A stretch of DNA of 21,145 nucleotides from CAYRYU01 sp964428355 (GTDB lineage Bacteria > Muiribacteriota > Ozemobacteria > Ozemobacterales > Ozemobacteraceae): positions 1 to 21,145 of the forward strand of contig CAYRYU010000118.1 in NCBI GenBank assembly GCA_964428355.1, read 5' to 3'. Shown here piece by piece: positions 13,233 to 21,145 of this stretch. Under the pieces are notes generated by a model that had not been told where the DNA came from, ran no database searches, and saw only the letters and a list, made by a program, of their open reading frames with translations. Position 1 is the first letter of the stretch. Every line of letters starts with the position of its first letter. Made by a program: the position numbers and the translations under genes.

Positions 13233-16205
13233 ATGGACAAACAAGAAATCACCGAGATCTTCCGCCGCTACAAATCCGACAACGAGATCTTCCACGACCT
13301 CATGCCGATCCGGATGAGGGAAATCCTGCTGGTCGCCACGATCTACGATGCTTTCACCCTTGAACAGGACGGGTTGATAAGCGAAATGATCTTTTCCGAG
13401 TTCTACCAGCTGAACCTGTTCCATGCCCCCCGGATAACGAACGTCTCCACGGACGAGGACGCGCTCAGAAAGCTGGGGGAGAGGCATTTCGACCTCGTCA
13501 TCATCATCAGCAGGATTCAGCGCGAGGATTCATGCGAGCTCAGCAAGGAGATCCGGAAGATCGCGCCCCAGATTCCCATTCTCCTCCTTTTGAACGACAA
13601 CGCCGAGATCGGGGCCATCACGCAAAAGCGCGGACTGTTGTCCCATTTCGACAATGTCTTCGTCTGGAACGGGAATTCCGAGATCTTCCTGGCGATGGTC
13701 AAGTATATCGAGGACAAGCTCAACGTCCTCAACGACACCAGGATCGGCCTCGTCCGGGTCATTCTCCTGGTTGAGGACTCGATCAGGTATTTTTCGCGTT
13801 ACCTTCCACTCCTCTATCAGGAGATCATGAAACAGACGCGGAGGCTGGTCAGCGAAGAGCAAAGCGACGCCATGACGCGGGTTCTGAGGCGGCGGGCACG
13901 GCCCAAGGTGATTCTGGCGTCCACCTTCGAGGAGGCCGTGCAGATGGCGGAGGCATTCAAGGATTTCCTCCTGTGCGTCATCTCGGACGTCGCCTACCCC
14001 AAGGAAGGAAAGATCGACGAGTTCGCCGGGATCAAACTCGCCAAAGAGCTGAAGCAGCTCTCCCCCGATCTCCCGATCCTGCTCCAGTCATCGGAATCGG
14101 AGAACGCCCATACCGCGAACTTCCTGGGAGCAGCCTTCGTAAACAAGGAATCCGAAAGCCTCGCCGCCGACCTCGCGCGATTCTTCTACGACAACCTGGG
14201 ATTCGGGGATTTCATCTTCCGCAACGATCGCGGGCGCGAGATCGCACGGGCGGGAACCCTCGAAGACCTGAAGGCACGCCTGAACGAGGTTCCCGCCGAG
14301 TCGATCGTTTACCATGCCTCGCGGAACCACTTCTCGGCATGGCTCATGGCACGCGGTGAGGTCCAGATCGCCAAGGTCGTCTTCCGCACGAAAGTCACCG
14401 ACTTCTCGAACGCCGAAGGCCTCAGGACCTTCCTGATCAACGTCGGAGACTGGATCAAGGCGGTCAAGACCAAGGGAAAGGTTATTCCGTTCGACGAAAC
14501 CTATCTCGCACAGGAAAACCAGATCTTCAGCCTCGCCGAGGGTTCGATCGGAGGCAAGGGCCGGGGAATCGCCTTCGTGAACAGCCTTCTGAGCAACTTC
14601 GACCTGTCGGAGAAGATCCCGGACGTGAACATCCGGATCCCGAGAACGGCCGCACTGGGAGTGGACGAGTTCTCCTCCTTCATCTCCCGGAACAAGCTCG
14701 AGAATATCGTAAGGGAAACGAACGACTTCGAGCTGCTCAAGCGCCGTTTCCTGATGGGAACCCTCTCCCCCCAGCTCCAGGACCGCCTCGAGCGGTTCCT
14801 GGTCCACTTCACCGCCCCTCTCGCTGTCCGCTCCTCCGGGCTTCTCGAAGATTCGCTATCACATCCTCTTTCGGGTTTGTACCAAACGTTTTTCCTGCCC
14901 AACAACCACCCCGATCCTTCCGTCCGGCTCAACCAGCTCATGGAAGCGATCAAGCTGGTCTTCGCCTCGGTCTATTCGAAATCGGCCCGGATGTATTTCG
15001 AAGCGATCGACTACAAGATCGAAGAGGAGAAAATGGGAGTCGTCATCCAGGAAGTCGTCGGAAGGGCTTTCGGGGACTACTTTTTCCCGCACGTTTCGGG
15101 CGTTGCCCAGTCCTACAACTACTACCCCTTCTCTTATATCCAACCCCAGGACGGGGTGGCCCTGGTCGCGGTCGGACTCGGAAAATACGTCGTCGAGGGC
15201 GAGCAGTCTTTCCGTTTCTGTCCCAACTACCCCGCTCTCGAGATCCAGACCCCGGATGTCCTCGTGCGGACCTCCCAGAAAAGGTTCTTCGCCCTCGACC
15301 TGAGGGAGGGAAACGTGGACCTCTTCACCGGGCAGGACGCCACGCTTGCCTCGCTCGACCTTTCCCAGGTCGAGAAGGAGCAATTTTTCCATGCCTGCAC
15401 CTCGGTGTGGGACGGAAACGACCAAATCCTCAGGCCCGGGCTCGAGGGCCATGGCCCAAGGGTCCTGAACTTCCCGCATCTGGTGAGATTCGACCGGTTT
15501 CCCCTTCCCCGCGTCCTCCAGGTTATCCTCGAGACGATCAAGACTTCGATGGAAACGCCCGTGGAAATCGAGTTCGCGATCGATCTGGAACCCGGCCGGA
15601 ACGGGAAGCCGACATTCTACCTTCTCCAGATCAAGCACCTCCTCCGGGATTCCGAGGACTGCACCGTCGACCGCGACAACATCGACCCCAAGAGACTTTT
15701 CCTGATGACCGAACAGGCGATGGGAAACGGAACCCTCGAGGATATCACCGACATCGTCTGGATCGACCCCGACCGTTTCGACAAATCCAGGACAGGGGAG
15801 ATGGCCCTGGAGATCGAAAAGCTCAACGACAGGCTGCGGTCGGAAGGGAGGAGATACCTCCTACTCGGGCCAGGGCGCTGGGGAACTCGTGATCCATGGC
15901 TTGGCGTCCCGATCAGCTGGCCCCAGATCTCCCACGCGAAGGTGATCGTGGAGTATGCACTCGAGGAGTTCCAGATAGACGCCTCCCTGGGATCGCATTT
16001 CTTCCACAACGTGACCTCGATGAACATCGGTTACTTCACCGTCCCCTTCGGCAGCCACGACTCGTTCATCGACTGGGAATGGCTCCGAAGCCGGCAGGTC
16101 GGCGGGAAGACCCCGCATTTCACGCATTCCCGGCTCGACACGCCGGTCAAGGTCGTCATGGATGGCAGGAAAGGAATCTCCCTCATCTACAAGAACACGA
16201 ACTGA
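13233..16205 (+). CDS. Receiver-linked PEP-synthase/PPDK-like ATP-grasp protein
   Basis: Large soluble protein, 990 aa; start ATG 13233 with GGGG 7 nt upstream. Residues about 28-165 resemble a receiver fold but lack the phospho-acceptor (DLVIIISRI where an Asp is expected). Residues about 173-325 form a second receiver with the acidic pair E181/D182, D252 in VISDVAYP, S286/S287 and K305. About 430-805 resembles the ATP-grasp domain of PEP synthase and pyruvate phosphate dikinase: GGKG (440-443), AVRSS...ED (R533, E539, D540), and the metal/ATP residues E780 and Q799. No GG-x-T-x-H phosphohistidine domain or PEP/pyruvate barrel follows. Instead there is a C-terminal domain (about 838-990) with GPGRWG (879-884) and GSHFFH (920-925), shared with the next gene. 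It probably transfers phosphate under receiver control, but the acceptor is unknown. True PEP synthase activity is unlikely. Confidence 0.88.
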   Translation: MDKQEITEIFRRYKSDNEIFHDLMPIRMREILLVATIYDAFTLEQDGLISEMIFSEFYQLNLFHAPRITNVSTDEDALRKLGERHFDLVIIISRIQREDSCELSKEIRKIAPQIPILLLLNDNAEIGAITQKRGLLSHFDNVFVWNGNSEIFLAMVKYIEDKLNVLNDTRIGLVRVILLVEDSIRYFSRYLPLLYQEIMKQTRRLVSEEQSDAMTRVLRRRARPKVILASTFEEAVQMAEAFKDFLLCVISDVAYPKEGKIDEFAGIKLAKELKQLSPDLPILLQSSESENAHTANFLGAAFVNKESESLAADLARFFYDNLGFGDFIFRNDRGREIARAGTLEDLKARLNEVPAESIVYHASRNHFSAWLMARGEVQIAKVVFRTKVTDFSNAEGLRTFLINVGDWIKAVKTKGKVIPFDETYLAQENQIFSLAEGSIGGKGRGIAFVNSLLSNFDLSEKIPDVNIRIPRTAALGVDEFSSFISRNKLENIVRETNDFELLKRRFLMGTLSPQLQDRLERFLVHFTAPLAVRSSGLLEDSLSHPLSGLYQTFFLPNNHPDPSVRLNQLMEAIKLVFASVYSKSARMYFEAIDYKIEEEKMGVVIQEVVGRAFGDYFFPHVSGVAQSYNYYPFSYIQPQDGVALVAVGLGKYVVEGEQSFRFCPNYPALEIQTPDVLVRTSQKRFFALDLREGNVDLFTGQDATLASLDLSQVEKEQFFHACTSVWDGNDQILRPGLEGHGPRVLNFPHLVRFDRFPLPRVLQVILETIKTSMETPVEIEFAIDLEPGRNGKPTFYLLQIKHLLRDSEDCTVDRDNIDPKRLFLMTEQAMGNGTLEDITDIVWIDPDRFDKSRTGEMALEIEKLNDRLRSEGRRYLLLGPGRWGTRDPWLGVPISWPQISHAKVIVEYALEEFQIDASLGSHFFHNVTSMNIGYFTVPFGSHDSFIDWEWLRSRQVGGKTPHFTHSRLDTPVKVVMDGRKGISLIYKNTN

Positions 16206-16223
16206 CGTTTGAGAGGAGCTGAC

Positions 16224-18554
16224 ATGGAAAGACCCGTGCGCCCCGAGTGGAAAATCGTTGTGGATCTTCTGAGGGAAGTGGACCCCCACTTCTTCCGCCG
16301 GATCGTCCGGAAGATGATGAACTTCCTTTTCAAGCAGAACGTCGCCCGGGCGGAGGAGCTGATCCGCCAGTTGGACGAGGTCAACGGGGAACTGGCCCAC
16401 CACATGATCGGAAGCGGCGAGAACCAGGCCATGCCCCGCGTGAAAAGCGGTCTTCTCGAGATGCTGATGGATGAAACCTTCGTCGTCGCTTCCCAGGAAA
16501 TGACGGACGACGAGATCATTTCCCTCGTCCGCCTCTGGTTGAAACAGGACCGGTTACTCTTTCTGACGCGGATCACCGAACGGCGGGACTCCACCCTCAA
16601 CGATATCCGGATAGCGTTGCAGCGGTTCGACAAGATGTTCGAGCGCCAGCAGGTTCTTCCGGCGGAAGAGGCAATGGGAATCCGCGTCGGACTCATCAGG
16701 AGGTTCTTCTCCGAAGACCTCGACTACATCAACACGACAAAGGATCTCGTACGGATCGGGGACTTTTCCTCCATACTTTCACGGACGATAGGACCGACCA
16801 AGGGAAGCGGGAAACTAGGGGGAAAGGCCGGGGGATTGTTCAGGGCGGAAAAGATCCTCGACGCCGCGAAGGAGGAGCACCGGGTCCTTTCGCACATCAT
16901 GAGCCCCAAGACGTGGTATCTCACCTCCGACGTCCTGTTCGAGTTCATGCATTTCAACGCACTCGAGGAGATCTCGACGATGAAGTATCGCGAGGTTTCA
17001 GGGATCAAGAGGGAGTACGGCTACCTCAACCAGATTTTCAAGAACTCCTTCCTTCCCCCCGAAATCGTCGACGGGTTGAAGCTCGCCCTCGACGATTTCG
17101 GCGACACCCCGCTCATCGTCAGATCCTCCAGCCTCCTCGAGGATTCGAAACAGTCATCATTTGCCGGAAAGTACAAGAGCCTTTTCGTCGCCAACCGCGG
17201 AAGCCGGGAAAAGCGGCTCGAGGATCTCGAAGACGCGGTCCTGGAAGTCTTCGCGAGCACTTTCGGACCTGATCCCATCGAATACCGGCGGGAGCGGGGC
17301 CTTCTCGACTTCAACGAGGAGATGGGGATCATGATCCAGCAGGTCGTCGGGAAAAAGGTCGGAAGGTACTTTTTTCCGGCCTTTTCCGGGGTGGCATTCA
17401 GCCTGAACGAGTTTCGCTGGTCTCCCCGGATCCGCCGGACCGACGGGGTTGTCAGGCTGGTTGCTGGCCTTGGAACCCGGGCGGTCGACCGGATGGGTGA
17501 CGATTATCCGACCCTTGTGAGCCCTGGAATGCCTGGGCTCCGGGCCAACGTCACCCCCGAGGACATCGTCAGATACTCCCAAAGAAACATCGACGTCCTC
17601 GACCTCAAGGCTGGAACCTTCGAGACGGTCGAGATCGAGAAGCTCATCGACGAGGTCACCTACGATTTTCCCCAATTGTCGAATGTGGTTTCGCTCCTGG
17701 CCGATGACAACATCAGGTCGCCACGCGGGATGGCCCTCGACCTCAGCGAGGGAAAGCCCATCGTCACGTTCTCCAACCTCCTCCAGCACTCGAGATTCAT
17801 CAAGCAGATCAACCTGCTTCTGCAGGTCTTCCAGGAATCGCTGGGCTTCCCCGTCGACCTGGAGTTTGCCGCAGGCGAGGACCCCGACTCCCTGTATCTG
17901 CTCCAGTGCCGCACCCAATGCTATTCCGGCGGGAGAGACGCGATCTCGATCCCCAAGAACATCGCCGACTCGGACAAGCTCTTCTCGGCGAGGAGGTTCG
18001 TCACCAGCGGCCAGGTCCACCAGATAGAGTTCCTCGTCTACGTGGACCCGGAAGAGTATGGCTCCCTCTCCACCGTCGACCAGATGACCGCCGTCGGACA
18101 CGCCATCGGAGAACTGAACTCCCGCCTTCCGCCGCGCAGGTTCATTCTTATGGGCCCGGGAAGATGGGGAAGCCGGGGAGATATCAAGCTTGGAGTGAGG
18201 GTCAACTACAGCGATATCAACAATACCGCGATGCTGATCGAAATCGCCCGCAGAAAACTGGGCCAGACACCGGACCTGTCCTTCGGCACCCACTTCTTCC
18301 AGGATCTGGTGGAATCCCGGATCAGCTACCTGCCTTTGTATCCCGATGAAGACGGGGTTCTGTTCAACGAGGCTTTCTTCCGCGACTCCCCCAACCAGAT
18401 CGGAAGCATCATATCGGCCGAGAAACTCCTGGAAAAGGTTATCAAGGTCATCCACCTTCCGCGGATCCGCGAAAACACGACCGCCTCCGTGGTAATGGAC
18501 GGGGAAAACGACCAGGCGCTGGCTTTCCTTTCCACCCCTCAACCCCAGAGCTGA
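16224..18554 (+). CDS. PEP-synthase/PPDK-like ATP-grasp protein, paralogous partner
   Basis: Soluble 776-aa protein in an operon with the preceding gene (18-nt gap). ATG 16224 is preceded by GAGGAG 6 nt upstream; a TTG five codons earlier is less likely. Residues about 1-185 form an alpha-helical domain (HFFRRIVRKMMNFLF) and there is no receiver. The ATP-grasp-like domain spans about 185-565: LGGKAGG (198-204), IVRSSSLLED (R300, E306, D307), MGIMIQQVVG, E547 in VDLEFAA, and LLQCR (Q561, R563). It matches the canonical family better than its partner at the Q-x-R motif. The C-terminal domain (about 595-776) repeats the partner's signature: MGPGRWGSR (643-651) and FGTHFFQDL (687-695). As in the partner, the phosphohistidine and PEP-binding domains are absent. 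The two may form a hetero-oligomer in which the partner supplies the phosphorylation input. Confidence 0.88.
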   Translation: MERPVRPEWKIVVDLLREVDPHFFRRIVRKMMNFLFKQNVARAEELIRQLDEVNGELAHHMIGSGENQAMPRVKSGLLEMLMDETFVVASQEMTDDEIISLVRLWLKQDRLLFLTRITERRDSTLNDIRIALQRFDKMFERQQVLPAEEAMGIRVGLIRRFFSEDLDYINTTKDLVRIGDFSSILSRTIGPTKGSGKLGGKAGGLFRAEKILDAAKEEHRVLSHIMSPKTWYLTSDVLFEFMHFNALEEISTMKYREVSGIKREYGYLNQIFKNSFLPPEIVDGLKLALDDFGDTPLIVRSSSLLEDSKQSSFAGKYKSLFVANRGSREKRLEDLEDAVLEVFASTFGPDPIEYRRERGLLDFNEEMGIMIQQVVGKKVGRYFFPAFSGVAFSLNEFRWSPRIRRTDGVVRLVAGLGTRAVDRMGDDYPTLVSPGMPGLRANVTPEDIVRYSQRNIDVLDLKAGTFETVEIEKLIDEVTYDFPQLSNVVSLLADDNIRSPRGMALDLSEGKPIVTFSNLLQHSRFIKQINLLLQVFQESLGFPVDLEFAAGEDPDSLYLLQCRTQCYSGGRDAISIPKNIADSDKLFSARRFVTSGQVHQIEFLVYVDPEEYGSLSTVDQMTAVGHAIGELNSRLPPRRFILMGPGRWGSRGDIKLGVRVNYSDINNTAMLIEIARRKLGQTPDLSFGTHFFQDLVESRISYLPLYPDEDGVLFNEAFFRDSPNQIGSIISAEKLLEKVIKVIHLPRIRENTTASVVMDGENDQALAFLSTPQPQS

Positions 18555-18567
18555 TCGGAAAGGGTTG

Positions 18568-19578
18568 TCACCTTCCTCCGTGTGATGATTTGAGGAACTC
18601 CCGAATCGGCTCGAATGGCTTCGAACCGAAGTTGGGGAAACCCGGTGAACCCCGCTCGAAGTTGTACGCATGAAGCCAATAGTCCAATTTGATCTGGACG
18701 CGATCGAACGGAAGCGCTTCCCCGCGCCTCGCGAGAGGCTTGAAAAACTCGCGCAGAACCGTGTCCCGGAACCGGTCGAAGATCCCGTTTCTTCTGTGGA
18801 GAGGCACCGGAACGATATCGTGGCCAATTCCGTTCATCTTCAGGAACCGCTGATAGGCACCACCCCCCTCTTCGAAGAATTCCGGCTTCCGATCCGTCTG
18901 AATTCTTTCGATGGAAATCTTCTTTTCCCGGAAGAAGGGAATGACGTCATTGTGCAGAACGGCAAGGGCAAACTCTCCACGGCGCCCGATGTGGGCAAGC
19001 AGGAATCCGAACAGACTCCCCGAATCCACTATCGCCTGGACGAAGACCTTGCCGAGTCCTGGAAGCGTTCCCGGGGAAAAGCATCCGTGGATCAGGAGTT
19101 CTCCGGGAGCCGGAACCTCCTTGTGGCGCTCGCGAAATGCGGGATTCCATTTCTCGATCTGGCTGATCATCCCTGGAGATATGCCCCGTTTTTCGCGGGA
19201 AACCCGCTCCTCGAAGGCAAGGAACCGTCGCGCTTTTCGCGCAAGTCCGTTTTTCGCAAGAATCTTCTGGACCGTCGGAGGAGAGATTCGGATCCCCTGC
19301 TTTTCCAGACGCTTTGAGATCGAAGAGCATGACAGCCCGGGAAACTCCGATGCAAGCGTGAGTATTTTTTCCTCAGTTTCCGGGGGGGGTTGCCTCGGGT
19401 GGGGCTTCATTTCCCGAGGTTTGTTTTCCAAGCCCGCCATTCCGAGGAGGCGGAACCGCTTTCGCCACTTGTAGAGTCTGGTCCTGTCGATTCCAGCTTC
19501 AATGCAGGTTTGCGAAACATTCCCAGATCTCTCCGCCCGTTCGAGGATCTCGAATCGCTTCCTGGCCACTTCACTCAA
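18568..19578 (-). CDS. IS481-type transposase-derived protein with altered catalytic residues
   Basis: Intact 336-aa frame. The best start is TTG 19578, with GAGG 9 nt upstream and the usual family N-terminus; no ATG lies nearby. Residues about 15-125 contain two helix-turn-helix segments. About 155-320 aligns with the integrase core of IS481 transposases (GTLPGLGKVFVQAIVD, then AVLHNDVIPFFRE). The catalytic triad is changed: the first Asp, expected before the FxxGTLPGLG element, is replaced (IHGCFSPG); the second Asp stays, but its context DNG is DRK (TDRKPEF); the third, NGxxERF, reads NGIFDRF, with Asp for Glu. I see no terminal inverted repeats or target duplication. It is therefore a decayed or domesticated transposase that may still bind DNA. 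It is convergent with the dikinase operon and divergent from glutamate dehydrogenase. Confidence 0.85.
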   Translation of the reverse strand: MSEVARKRFEILERAERSGNVSQTCIEAGIDRTRLYKWRKRFRLLGMAGLENKPREMKPHPRQPPPETEEKILTLASEFPGLSCSSISKRLEKQGIRISPPTVQKILAKNGLARKARRFLAFEERVSREKRGISPGMISQIEKWNPAFRERHKEVPAPGELLIHGCFSPGTLPGLGKVFVQAIVDSGSLFGFLLAHIGRRGEFALAVLHNDVIPFFREKKISIERIQTDRKPEFFEEGGGAYQRFLKMNGIGHDIVPVPLHRRNGIFDRFRDTVLREFFKPLARRGEALPFDRVQIKLDYWLHAYNFERGSPGFPNFGSKPFEPIREFLKSSHGGR

Positions 19579-19802
19579 GAGAAGAAACCTCGTCTGATTG
19601 TTGCTTTGTTTATTTAAATTTTTGAAATTTCTATTCTTTTATTTAACAGAGTTTTTTACGAATTTGTAGTCTTTTTATATTGAATTTTATGATTTTAAGG
19701 ATTTTTGTTTTACAGGAGCTCCAAATGCGGGATATTTTGAATCAGGCTACCGTGAATGTGGAGAGTTTTTCCCCAAAACATTTTCAGGAGGATATGACAG
19801 GA
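19579..19802. promoter_or_regulatory. AT-rich divergent region in front of glutamate dehydrogenase
   Basis: About 19600-19712 is strikingly AT-rich in an otherwise GC-rich window. For the dehydrogenase, TTGTAG (19664-19669) and TATGAT (19688-19693) with an 18-nt spacer are the best promoter candidate, starting near 19700. Many other AT-rich hexamers make this uncertain, and no single promoter for the leftward transposase-like gene can be picked. AAATTT occurs twice around TTG (near 19616-19630) and could be a binding site. AGGAG (19714-19718) and AGGAGG (19786-19791) precede alternative dehydrogenase starts. Confidence 0.5.
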
Positions 19803-21137
19803 ATGAACTACATCAAGAACGTTTACGATCAGGTGAAGCGCCGGAACCCCAACGAGTCGGAGTTCCACCAGGCGGTCGAGGAAGTTCTCGAGTCCTTGAA
19901 ACCCGTTTTTGCCAAGCACCCGGAGTTCGAGGCCGCGGGACTGCTCGAGCGGCTCGTCGAGCCTGAACGACAGATCATCTTCAGGGTTCCCTGGGTTGAC
20001 GACAAGGGTCATGTCCATGTGAACCGGGGCTTCCGGGTCCAGTTCAATTCCGCCATCGGCCCCTACAAGGGCGGCTTGCGTTTCCATCCTTCGGTGTACA
20101 TCGGGATCATCAAGTTCCTGGGTTTCGAACAGATCTTCAAGAATTCCCTCACGGGAATCATGATGGGAGGCGGAAAGGGCGGTTCCGACTTCGACCCCAA
20201 GGGAAAATCCGACGGTGAAGTCATGCGCTTCTGCCAGAGTTTCGTAACCGAACTGTATCGCCACGTGGGCCACCAGACCGATGTTCCGGCCGGAGACATC
20301 GGAGTGGGCGGACGCGAGGTCGGGTACATGTTCGGGCAGTGGAAAAAGATCACGGGCGAGTTCAACGGTGTCCTGACCGGGAAGGGCCTCGATTTCGGAG
20401 GTTCGCTGGTCCGGACGGAAGCCACCGGATACGGTTGCGTCTATTTCACAGAAGAAATGCTCAAGGAGCGGAAGACCTCCTTCGACGGAAAGACCGTGGT
20501 GATCTCGGGATCCGGAAACGTCGCGATCTACGCGCACCAGAAGGCCACCCAGCTCGGGGCAAAGGTGGTCGCGATGTCCGACTCCAACGGTTTCATCCAT
20601 GATCCGGAAGGAATCAACCTCGACACCATCAAGAGACTCAAGGAAGTCGAGCGCAAGCGGATCAGCGAATACTCCAAATCACACCGCAGCGGAACCTATC
20701 ACGAAGGCTGCTCCGGCATCTGGAGCATCAAGTGCGACGTCGCCCTTCCCTGCGCCACCCAGAACGAACTCGACGAAAAGGGAGCTTCGGAGCTGGTCAA
20801 GAACGGATGCATCGCGGTCGCGGAAGGTGCCAACATGCCCAGCACCCCGGATGCGGTCAAGATCTTCCTCAAGCAAAAAGTCTCCTTCGGGCCGGGCAAG
20901 GCAGCCAATGCCGGCGGCGTGGCCACGTCGGGACTCGAAATGGCCCAGGATTCCCAATGGATGAACTGGAGCTTCCAGGAAACCGAAAACCGGCTTCATC
21001 AGATCATGGTGAACATCCATGCTTCCGCCAGGAACGCTGCGGAGGAATACGGAACCCCGGGCAACCTCGTCAACGGCGCAAACATCGCCGGTTTCATGAA
21101 GGTTGCCAGGGCCATGATGGCTCAAGGAATCGTCTGA
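19803..21137 (+). CDS. gdhA: NADP-type glutamate dehydrogenase
   Basis: Cytosolic hexameric enzyme that interconverts 2-oxoglutarate plus ammonium and glutamate, probably assimilating ammonium with NADPH. From ATG 19803 the product is 444 aa, the usual family length, and aligns over its whole length with E. coli GdhA as I remember it. Seen: GPYKGGLRFHPSV (K89), GGGKGGSDFDPKG (catalytic K125), VPAGDIGVGGREVG (D165), dinucleotide loop GSGNVA (236-241), and C-terminal NAGGVATSGLEM and GANIAGFMKVA. The start is uncertain. ATG 19725 has a better-spaced AGGAG and would add 26 residues, but that stretch is AT-rich and its codon third positions are much poorer in G/C than the gene proper. AGGAGG sits 11 nt before 19803 and 2 nt before ATG 19794. 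It lies away from the operons to its left, and its regulation is not visible. Confidence 0.95.
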   Translation: MNYIKNVYDQVKRRNPNESEFHQAVEEVLESLKPVFAKHPEFEAAGLLERLVEPERQIIFRVPWVDDKGHVHVNRGFRVQFNSAIGPYKGGLRFHPSVYIGIIKFLGFEQIFKNSLTGIMMGGGKGGSDFDPKGKSDGEVMRFCQSFVTELYRHVGHQTDVPAGDIGVGGREVGYMFGQWKKITGEFNGVLTGKGLDFGGSLVRTEATGYGCVYFTEEMLKERKTSFDGKTVVISGSGNVAIYAHQKATQLGAKVVAMSDSNGFIHDPEGINLDTIKRLKEVERKRISEYSKSHRSGTYHEGCSGIWSIKCDVALPCATQNELDEKGASELVKNGCIAVAEGANMPSTPDAVKIFLKQKVSFGPGKAANAGGVATSGLEMAQDSQWMNWSFQETENRLHQIMVNIHASARNAAEEYGTPGNLVNGANIAGFMKVARAMMAQGIV

Positions 21138-21145
21138 TCCGGTAG

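Noticed and set aside
13233..16205. Calling the dikinase-like pair PEP synthase (ppsA) or ppdK
   Set aside because: The phosphohistidine motif and the C-terminal PEP-binding barrel are absent from both proteins; only the ATP-grasp portion matches.
18541..18567. Possible shared terminator between the convergent dikinase and transposase-like genes
   Set aside because: Only a 5-bp AACCC/GGGTT pairing with a wide loop and no T-run was found in the 13-nt gap and its edges.
17157..18827. Very long open frame (556 codons) on the minus strand across the second dikinase-like gene
   Set aside because: It is antisense to a well-supported gene and has charged, low-complexity composition with no domain. 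Such frames are expected opposite GC-rich codons.
18555..19680. Complete insertion sequence around the transposase-like gene
   Set aside because: No matching terminal inverted repeats or target-site duplication could be seen on either side.

Overview
The window is GC-rich bacterial chromosome with Gram-negative gene content: a dedicated TolC outer-membrane channel, a periplasmic adaptor, a sigma-54/NtrC-type two-component system and an NADP-type hexameric glutamate dehydrogenase. The tightly overlapping operons, the small cysteine-rich protein family and the receiver-linked dikinase-like proteins suggest a deltaproteobacterial (Desulfobacterota-type) lineage. That placement is an inference from gene content; no rRNA or marker gene is present. 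I found 15 protein genes, no tRNA or rRNA and no CRISPR array.

Layout. (1) 1-1726: a possibly structured gap, a terminator, a secreted protein with three related beta-rich segments (minus strand), and a long imperfect inverted repeat. (2) 1727-9257, minus strand: one operon encoding a complete tripartite ABC-2 exporter of the E. coli YbhGFSR type. The order of transcription is TetR/CecR-like repressor, TolC, HlyD-type adaptor, ATPase 1, ATPase 2, permease, permease. Most junctions overlap by 1-4 nt. The promoter carries a near-perfect 26-bp palindrome over its -10 element, so autorepression is likely. (3) 9399-13114, minus strand: a soluble histidine kinase and an NtrC-type sigma-54 activator with an ATGA overlap, followed by a separate 121-aa eight-cysteine protein. 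That protein has a textbook sigma-54 promoter and a palindromic candidate activator site. (4) 13233-18554, plus strand, divergent from the kinase: two paralogous proteins with a PEP-synthase/PPDK-like ATP-grasp domain. The first has two N-terminal receiver-like domains. Both lack the usual phosphohistidine and PEP-binding domains and share a distinctive C-terminal domain. (5) 18568-19578, minus strand: an intact reading frame related to IS481 transposases whose catalytic residues are altered. (6) 19803-21137, plus strand: glutamate dehydrogenase, reading away from that gene across a very AT-rich gap.

How the parts may work together. The exporter operon looks self-contained: the repressor senses a ligand and releases the palindrome, and the pump is made. 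The kinase/regulator pair probably switches on the cysteine-rich protein through sigma-54. The adjacent receiver-dikinase pair may be a second output of the same signalling locus. This last block is the best candidate for an undescribed system.
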